Positions 56,970 to 64,000 of a DNA stretch of 64,000 nt are shown here, one piece after another. Under the pieces are notes generated by a model. That model was not told the DNA's origin. It saw only the letters and a program-made list of their open reading frames with translations, and searched no databases. Position 1 is the first letter of the stretch. The number at the start of each line of letters is the position of its first letter. The position numbers were made by a program, and so were the translations under genes. The DNA lies in NCBI GenBank assembly GCA_002270565.1, contig NQMI01000030.1, positions 1 through 64,000 of the forward strand, in the 5' to 3' direction. The DNA comes from Stenocarpella maydis. Its lineage: Eukaryota; Ascomycota; Sordariomycetes; Diaporthales; Diaporthaceae.

Positions 56970-57045
56970 AGTCTAGGGTAACTCCTTGCACAAAGCTAGG
57001 GTAACTCCTTGCACGAAGTCTAGGGTAACTCCTTGCTGAGCGGTT
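56970..57045 (+). repeat. Three tandem copies of a 23-25-bp unit
   Basis: CTAGGGTAACTCCTTGC occurs three times, separated by ACAAAG and ACGAAGT, ending TGAGCGG. It lies just inside the right LTR-like copy. Confidence 0.85.
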
Positions 57046-57418
57046 CCGGTTAACAATACTATTTATAAATAGGGTATAATTAAACGCTATAAGGCTATCT
57101 AGTTACTAAGACTAAATACTTAAATTAATAACTGAAGAGTCTGTTTTTTAGAAGCTGTCTGCTGTGGTAATAACCATGTCTGTATATATATTCTGACTCT
57201 TTAATGGCTCGCTAGCTTGCAGCGCGAGCCTGCAAGCTGTAGTGTGAGGCTTGAAGGATTCTTTATTGAGCGGCTCGCGTGGCTTGCAATCGAGCGTTGT
57301 GAGCCAGACCCTAACCCTGGCCTGGTGCATCCCGTTATCTTGTGTCTGCGGGGTTGCGTTATGGCAGCTGGTCGTGATTACCCTGGGTCCCGGGGTGCCA
57401 TCGTGTTGGTTCATAACA
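57046..57418 (-). repeat. LTR-like repeat, likely 5' LTR of the gag element
   Basis: On the minus strand it begins TGTTATGAACCAACACGATG at 57418. It contains TTAAAGAGTCAGAATATATA and TCAGTTATTAATTTAAGTAT, in the same order as the plus-strand copy at 53646. It lies upstream of, and in the same orientation as, the gag relic, as a 5' LTR should. The inner boundary is approximate. Confidence 0.55.
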
Positions 57419-57996
57419 TTCTAACTGCCTAAGCTATCGAACTACGTCCCTAAGGCGCTGCTGTGTTGGCTTATAATATATTATATATATATATATATAT
57501 AAGAAATTTAAAAGCTAATTATTTAAAAATAATATAGAGGAAGATTTAAGGGTAATTATAAAGGATATGAATGCCTCAAGAAGCTTAAAAATACTTGACA
57601 ATAAATAATACTTATGTCATTATTATTAAAATAATATAATTATAGCTATTTAACTATTTATTTCTTTTTATTATTTAAAATATTATAAAAGTAAGCTTAT
57701 AATAATTAAATTAGATACTTAAATGTATTTAGGGGATATATCATAAATTCAGGGCTTAAAGCGGCCAACTATTCCTCTGCTTACTTATATATAAAGGAGC
57801 ATTACTTACCTATTCGTAATAGTACTCAGTAACTAGTCAAGTTGCTCTTTTCGATATATTATACTCGAAATTGCAATATTTGATGTGGTTTGAGTTTTGT
57901 TTTATAGGGTAGTGGAGAACTAAAAGCAAAGAACATGAATCTACGTGGGCATAGTAATAAACGCTTATAAGACTTGGAGCTCTCGTTACCAATTGG

Positions 57997-60900
57997 CTAA
58001 CCACTAGTCTTCACCAATCCACTCTTGCTTACCAACATCAAAGCAAGTTCCGTGACCGAAGACGCCTGCAGAATATCAAATATCGTCACCTTGACTTTGA
58101 CCACGCTGCTCAGCCAGTTTCTCAACTCCACGGCCACCAGTGAATCGACGCCATGATGAGAGAGTGGCAAGGCAACATCAATGTCTCCCGCTGGCGTGTT
58201 GAAAAGATCCGCGACCTTGTACACCAGCGACTCGCTAACCAGCTCCTCTGCCTCGGTAGCGGTGGCCGTGCCATGGGTATTCGACAAGGTCTGCACCAGC
58301 TCGTCCAACCGGCTCAGCTCCGCCGAAGCCACGGCGGTGCCACCCGCCGGGCCCGAGTCCCCGAGCCGCATCGTGCCGAAGCGCCTGTCCAGCTTGATGG
58401 CCGCACCCTCGCTGATGGTGTCGTACGGCCCTATACACGTGAGGACTTGGCTATCGTCTGGATGCTTACGCAGAGGGTCCTGTATGGCAGCCTCGATCAG
58501 TCGGAGGACCCGCCCGATGCTGACTGGCGTGGCTCCCAGGCGCTTGGCAATGCGGTCCTGCACTGCGGCGCTGTCTTCGGCCGAGGCCACCCAGCCAACT
58601 TCTGTGACGGCCCCAAGGTCAATCGCCACGGCCGGTAGGCCCTTCGCTGTGCGGTGGCGTGCAAGCGCATCTTGGTAGGTGTTGCCAGCTGCGTAGTTGG
58701 ACTGGGAAACGTTGCCCAGGGCGCCCACCAGCGACGATAGCATGACAAAGAAATTCACATTCGGGAGATGCTTGTTCAAATTCATGGTGCCGACCACTTT
58801 CGGGAGCACTGAGTTTTGCCACTGTTCATGTGTCATGCTCTCCAAAACGCTATCCTGTGGGCTTGTTAGCAGAGTTCGAGAGAAGCCTCATCCTGGTGGG
58901 GGGCCGTCGCTGAGCATTGGAGGACGTACATTAAGCTGCATAGCTCCCTGAATCAAACCCTTGATCGGTGGCATTGTGCTCGCACAATCGCTAAGAAGGT
59001 TCAGAAGACTTTGCTCATCCGAAACGTCGCAATTTCGGACATGGACGGTGCAGCCCTTCTTTTGCCCAAACTCAACCAGTGGGGCGGCCTCTGGGTGGGA
59101 CTCTGCGTTTCGAGAAATGATCAAAATGTTCTTGGCTCCTTTCTCAATCATCCATTGGGCAATAGCTCGACCGAGGCCGCCCAGGCCTCCGGAGAGCAGG
59201 TAAGTGCTGTCCGGCTGGTCCAGGCCAAGGGGGCGCGAGCGTGTGAGGACCCTAACCTCATCTTGCGGCCGAGCGACCAGGACAAGCTTGCCCATGTGCA
59301 GGCCCCCCTGCATTTGCCGCATGGCCTTCTCCATATCTGAGATCGAGTACGGGGTGATAGGATAGACAGGCTGGATGCTCCCCTCGGAGTAGAGACGAAT
59401 GACGCTGGAGAGAGCATTCTGTACAATCTTGGGCTTATACTGGTTATACTGCAGAAGGTCGATGCTAGAGAAGGTAGTAGAACGACTGAAAGGCGTCATA
59501 TCCAGTCGCCTTGAGGCCTCGATGTCCACCTTGCCGGTTTCTATGAAGCGGCCAAATTGAGCAACACACGACCAGGTTGCTTTGAGCAACGGGCCGGCAA
59601 GGGAGTTTAGTACCTACAAAACCGCGAAGTCAGCCCATTGGTCAACTGAATCCGGTAGATGTTAATTAGAGACTCATAACTTACAACATCGACTCCCTTC
59701 CCGTTAGTCTTGGACATTATCCCAGAAGCGAAAGATGCGTCCCGGCTATGGAATATGTGGCTCGGATCAATTTGATACCTCTCGATCAGAAGCCGGCGCT
59801 TAGCCTCTGTGCCACACGTTACGAAGATCTCGGCTCCGATATGCTTGGCCAGCATGACCAACGCTTGGCCCAGGCCACCAGCTGCAGCATGGATGAGGAT
59901 GGTTTCATCCTCTTGGAGTCTTGCCAACTCAAACAAGGCAATATGTGCTGTGCCGTACACGAACGGGATTGACGAAGCCTCTTCCCAGCTCATGCTATCT
60001 GGTATCTTGGTGACACCGGTGTAGAGAGCTCGTTCTGTGCTGGCAAAGAATCCCTTGAAAATGCCAGTTACTCTGTCGCCTACTTGGATACCCTCTGTGT
60101 TGGGTCCGACACGTGTGACCACGCCAGCGCCGTCGTGACACATGAGCGTCTCGTCCAGCTGGCCCAGCCCAACCAAGACATCTCGGAAGTTGATCCCGAA
60201 TGCCTTGGGGTCTATTTCGACCATTCCGCTCGGGAGGTCATTAGCAGCCTCAACGTGGTCTGTGAAGTAAAGATTGCTCAGTATACCAAGACTGGAAGGT
60301 TCCCATACAAGAGGTCGACGAGGTTGCCAAAACGGTTCGAGCGCCGGAGTCCGCTCGACTTGAGCCTCGTTGGAGGCTCTATCGGAGACTGGATCCGGGT
60401 AAAGCCGCGGAACATGCAGACAAGAATCCTTGACAGCATACTCCCACTCGATATCTTTGGAGTCAATTTTGTAGTCGAAACTCTGTCGAAATACATGGAC
60501 AATGTGATGAACGTTGTCCAGTGTCCAGACATCTGAGGCTGCCTCGAAGTCAAGCTGGACAAAACGCTTGTTGGCATCTTCTTGTTTGGCAGTTCTCAAA
60601 AGACCTTGAGCCTGAGCGAAAATCGGATTCTTTGAATCAATAATGCTGCTGCTAGTCAACCAAAGAATTCCCCGGCCGGTTGTCAAGAGGACTTTGAGCT
60701 TTGCGAAGGAGCTGGATCCCATGTTGTTCAGGTAGGGCTCCGTCATCTCGGGTGCAAAGATATACACCTTGTCGTCTGTAATGTGGATGTTTTCCAACGT
60801 CTCGACTATGGGAATGACTCTGGATTCGGCTTGAATCTCCTTTGCGAGGTTGTCCAGCCATGCCCGACAAGGAGGAGACTCCTGTCTACAGACGATAGAT

Positions 60901-63900
60901 ACGGGTGGGAAATCCGCTTGGCCCTTGGCAGTGGCAACGATAATACTTGTAGATTGTCTTTCGGCTTCTTCGCAGTCGCCAATCTCGAAATCGATTCCCG
61001 AGAAGCCAGTATCGTTGAGAACATCGACCCAGTCCTTCAGAGGTACATTAGGACTCATCTTGCGTTCTGCCTCGTCACTCAGCCACCACCCCGGGAGTGT
61101 CCCAAAAATAAGTTGTAGGTCGAGGGTGTCCTGAGTGTTTTCGATCAAGAACAATTTACCGCCTGGTTTGAGGAGCGTTCGGGCGTTAGTCAGAGTCCTC
61201 CTGAGATTCTTGGTGGCGTGCAAGACAAGGGCCGCAACGATCAAATCATAGCTGCCAGCTGTAAATCCTTGCTCGACCGGGCTGGCTTCGATGTCCAATT
61301 TCTGGTAGTTTATCCTATCCCCCCAAGCTGCGAACCTCTGCTGTGCGGTACCAAAGAACCCCGCAGATATGTCGGTGAAGTCGTAATGGCCAAGCAGAGA
61401 CCCGGAAACCCCTTCTCGTGAAGCCTTTGCTCCGAATGCCTCAAGAACAATGGTTGTGGCACCTCCGGTGCCGGCTCCTATCTCGAGTATATTGGCACCT
61501 GGTTGCTTGAGTGCGTATAGCTCTGCAAGCATTCTGAGATGTTTGAATGTGCGGTCCTTCAGCCTGGGCAATTCTTGGTAATAGCGATTCAGGAGGCCGC
61601 CATCCATCATGAGCTCAAGAGGCGTGATCTCTCCACGCACGATGCTTGCGATCTTTAGGCCGACATGGCACGTAAGTTGGCCAGCGGCGTTCTCTGTTGA
61701 CAAGTTGTCGATAGATCTCTGCTTAATCCCCTTGCTTACTCTTGACCACGTCTTGCTACCAGGACCGAGCTTTCCAGCTTTGCCCAGTTCGACAACAGAT
61801 TGCATCCAGCCGAAGAAAATCTTGTGGTGCCACTGCCAGTGCTCCTGACTTGCTTCTTCAAGCTGGCTTACGGCATCGTTGATGAACCAAAATGCTGCCC
61901 GGGTAATTCCTTTCTCGAAATCGATCTCTCTCGTCTCCATGTTGATCCTCATAGAGTCTTTGAGCTTGCTAGGGACGTTATGAAGAACATCTAGCTCCCA
62001 TCGGCTCTTTGCGCACATAAGAAGTTTTCTGGCATCATCATCATCGTCTCCATCGTCTCGTGCTATTGCTTGAAGTCGAAAGTCTTCCATGTGGAACAAA
62101 GAGTCGACTTGACTATTGCTGTCGTTGTCAACCATGACGCTGCTTGTGGCACCTCGTCTGTCAGACTTGAGAAGCTGACTGAAGACTTGCAGTCTGTCCC
62201 CTGAGTCTCTATTGAGGTCCCGTGCAACGAACATTCTGCCAATAGAGCGAGGGACTAGTGAAGAATCGTCCGTTCTAGATTGAACGGCGGAGATGAAACA
62301 AGCTTGAATGATAGAATCCAGAGTCGTCGGATGCAGAACATAGGTCTCCGCAGACTGGGCAGCAACTGGTGACACACCGATATCTGTAATAGCTTTTGTT
62401 GCGGTCACACGACTGCCGACAAGGTTTTGAAAAGCTGGGCCATGATAGAAGTTCATGCTGCGCAGCGTTGAGTAGACAAACTCTGGTTCAAAGACCTCCA
62501 CTTCCGAATCAGAAAAGATGAAGGTGCGTGGACCAGTTGTACCGGCTTCAGGTTTTCTGTCACTCGCGGAATCATAACCTTTGACCTTCTCAGCGGAGAC
62601 GTAGCCTTTGCCATGCTGGATCCAATGGTCTTGTGTGCCAACTGAGCAGAACTCAAACTCAAACCAGCCCTTGTAGTCAAGCTCCTTATCGCTGCATTCA
62701 CGTAGACTGAGCTGTACCTCGACTCCTGCTGAAGATCGGGGGATAATCAAAGCATTCGTGATGCTAACTTCTCGCAAATGGTAACCCCGGATGGTTCTCT
62801 CAGAAGCATCGGTCAGAATGCGTATAGCCTCGATGGCCATAGTAACATAGGCAGCTCCTGGAAGAACAACCTTTGAGTCAAGATGGTGATCTGCTAGCCA
62901 TGGGATATCCGATATACGAAGGAAGTTACGCCAAGTAGGATGAAGACTGTTGGAGCCTGGAATTAGAGTCCCCAGAAGCTCGTGGGATGCAAACCGGGGA
63001 AAGCGATGATCCCTGCTGATCCTTGACTCAGCCCAGTAGCGTGTGCCGTGGTTCCATGGGTACGACGGGAGGTCATGTACGTAGTTGTGGTGTCTTGGAC
63101 CGTGGGGGAAGTTCACAGCGTCTAGAGACACTGGATAGCCACGAAGGAGTAGATCAGAGACTGCATCTTGAATGGTTTGGACCGCGTCCGTGGACCTCTT
63201 CAGGCAGGATACGTAGGGTAAATTCCGCTCCTTGAGGATTTGTCTAATAGGGCCAGACAAAGTCCCGTGTGGGCCAATCTCGACAAGGATATCGATGTTC
63301 GGAGTCTGCAAAGACTCGGAACTAGGGCACCCGTCTGATCTTTTGGGGCTGAAACACATGTTTTCGAGTGCCTGGGAGAAAAGAACCGGGCTGGTTAAAT
63401 TGTGAACCCAATGCTCAGGAGCCAAGGCCTTCGGTGAGGTGATGATATCGCCAGCGACGGGTGAGGCAAAAAGAGCCCCACTCCAAGTCCGGGTAGCAGG
63501 CAGAATGGCCCTTAAACTATCCGTGTATTCTTGGGCCATGTGCTGCATGTGGTGAGAGTGGTATGCCATCGGAACCTTCAACTTCCTGGCGAAGACACCG
63601 TCTTGCTCAAGTTGTGATGCGACATAGTCGATAGCATCCAGGTCGCCCGAAAGTGTGACACTATCAGGACTGTTGATACAACCAACAACAACTCGACCGG
63701 CCGCAGCAGGATCCTTAAGATACTCTGAGGCCTTCTCGGCGCCCAGTCCCACGGCGAGCATCCCCCCGCTTAGAGAGGAGAGCTTCTGAAATCTGAGTGC
63801 CAACTTTCCGCGGAAGTAAACTATGCCAAGGGCCTCTTTGAAAGAAAGAGCCCCTACTGCATATGCCGCCGAGATCTCTCCGCTGGAATGGCTCGTTACG

Positions 63901-64000
63901 CCTGAAGGGTTGATGTTCCAGGATCTAAGTAGGTCGACGAGACAGAGTTGGAGAGCCACGGTGACTGGTTGACTAAGATCTGTTTCGTGGACGCGTGTGG
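57997..64000 (-). CDS. Highly reducing type I polyketide synthase, C-terminal part (runs off the window)
   Basis: Exons from beyond 64000 to 59685, 59613-58930 and 58854-57997 join in phase over 71- and 75-bp introns. Domain order from the edge: acyltransferase (SHSSGEISAAYA, then YHSHHM), dehydratase (WLADHHLDSKVVLPGAAY, and Asp in HPTTLDSI), C-methyltransferase (LEIGAGTGGAT), enoyl reductase (GINFRDVLVGLGQ, HAAAGGLGQALVMLA), ketoreductase (YLLSGGLGGLGRAIAQ, MLSSLVGALGNVSQSNYAAG) and a terminal acyl carrier domain (HHGVDSLVAVELRNW, with the phosphopantetheine Ser). The chain ends without thioesterase or reductase. The ketosynthase and start of the acyltransferase lie outside. Such enzymes make reduced, methyl-branched chains, with release by a partner enzyme. 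The acyltransferase serine motif begins Ser-His-Ser instead of the usual Gly-His-Ser. Confidence 0.95.

Larger units (their letters stand above)
52300..57996. other. AT-rich, RIP-like repeat block
   Basis: Base composition changes abruptly to TA-rich sequence, and the only coding traces are those of a retrotransposon gag with glutamine codons turned to TAG. Many repeats in both orientations fill it. The stretch 52850-53220 has a GC-rich insert (52840-52900) and nothing else. The stretch 57419-57996 is AT-rich with an (AT)n run at about 57480-57500 and holds no gene. One ambiguous base (N) occurs at 54663. Confidence 0.75.

Noticed and set aside
56970..57045. Possible CRISPR-like array
   Set aside because: Units are contiguous, only three copies, no unique spacers, and the host is a fungus.

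Overview
The window looks like nuclear DNA of a filamentous ascomycete (Pezizomycotina). The signs are short introns of about 50-110 bp with GT..AG ends and CTAAC/CTGAC-type branch sites, a heterokaryon-incompatibility (HET) protein, an AA9 polysaccharide monooxygenase, a GH72 wall transglycosidase and a highly reducing polyketide synthase. An AT-rich block full of TAG/TAA-for-glutamine changes looks like repeat-induced point mutation (RIP). It reads as an accessory or repeat-rich arm: about a dozen intact-looking genes, several broken ones and long gene-free spacers.

Layout. 0.6-1.2 kb: serine-rich GPI-type secreted protein (-). 5.5-6.9 kb: mitochondrial DEAD-box-like protein with ruined ATPase motifs (-). 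8.1-8.9 kb: SIMPL/DUF541 protein (+). 9.3-10.9 kb: CorA-like membrane protein (-). 12.0-13.2 kb: secreted isochorismatase-fold hydrolase (-). 14.8-16.0 kb: dead siderophore-type MFS transporter beside an A/G/T homopolymer tract. 17.5-18.7 kb: AA9 LPMO (-). 19-22.7 kb: small inverted-repeat elements and a decayed gene. 22.7-28.3 kb: HET protein and a seven-exon CorA-like protein (+). 29.2-31.2 kb: DHA1-type MFS transporter with one in-frame stop (+). 31.7-34.0 kb: GH72/X8 glucanosyltransferase (-). 35.6-37.3 kb: cytochrome P450 pseudogene. 38.6-39.1 kb: small cysteine-containing secreted protein (-). 43.9-46.3 kb: L-amino-acid-oxidase-type flavoenzyme with one frameshift (+), followed by a Rid-family protein at 46.9 kb and a type I sulfatase at 48.3-49.9 kb. 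50.4-51.9 kb: decayed Tc1/mariner element with terminal inverted repeats and TA target duplications. 52-57.9 kb: AT-rich remains of an LTR retrotransposon. 58.0-64.0 kb: the 3' two-thirds of a highly reducing PKS (-), leaving the window at its right edge.

How genes may work together. LPMO, GH72 and the GPI-type proteins belong to the extracellular/cell-wall layer. The amino-acid oxidase next to a Rid protein suggests imino-acid chemistry, but the oxidase is frameshifted and the Rid protein lacks the usual catalytic arginine. The PKS probably marks the edge of a secondary-metabolite cluster that lies mostly beyond position 64000. Exon-intron structures were built by hand from splice signals, reading-frame phase and family resemblance; no search was run.
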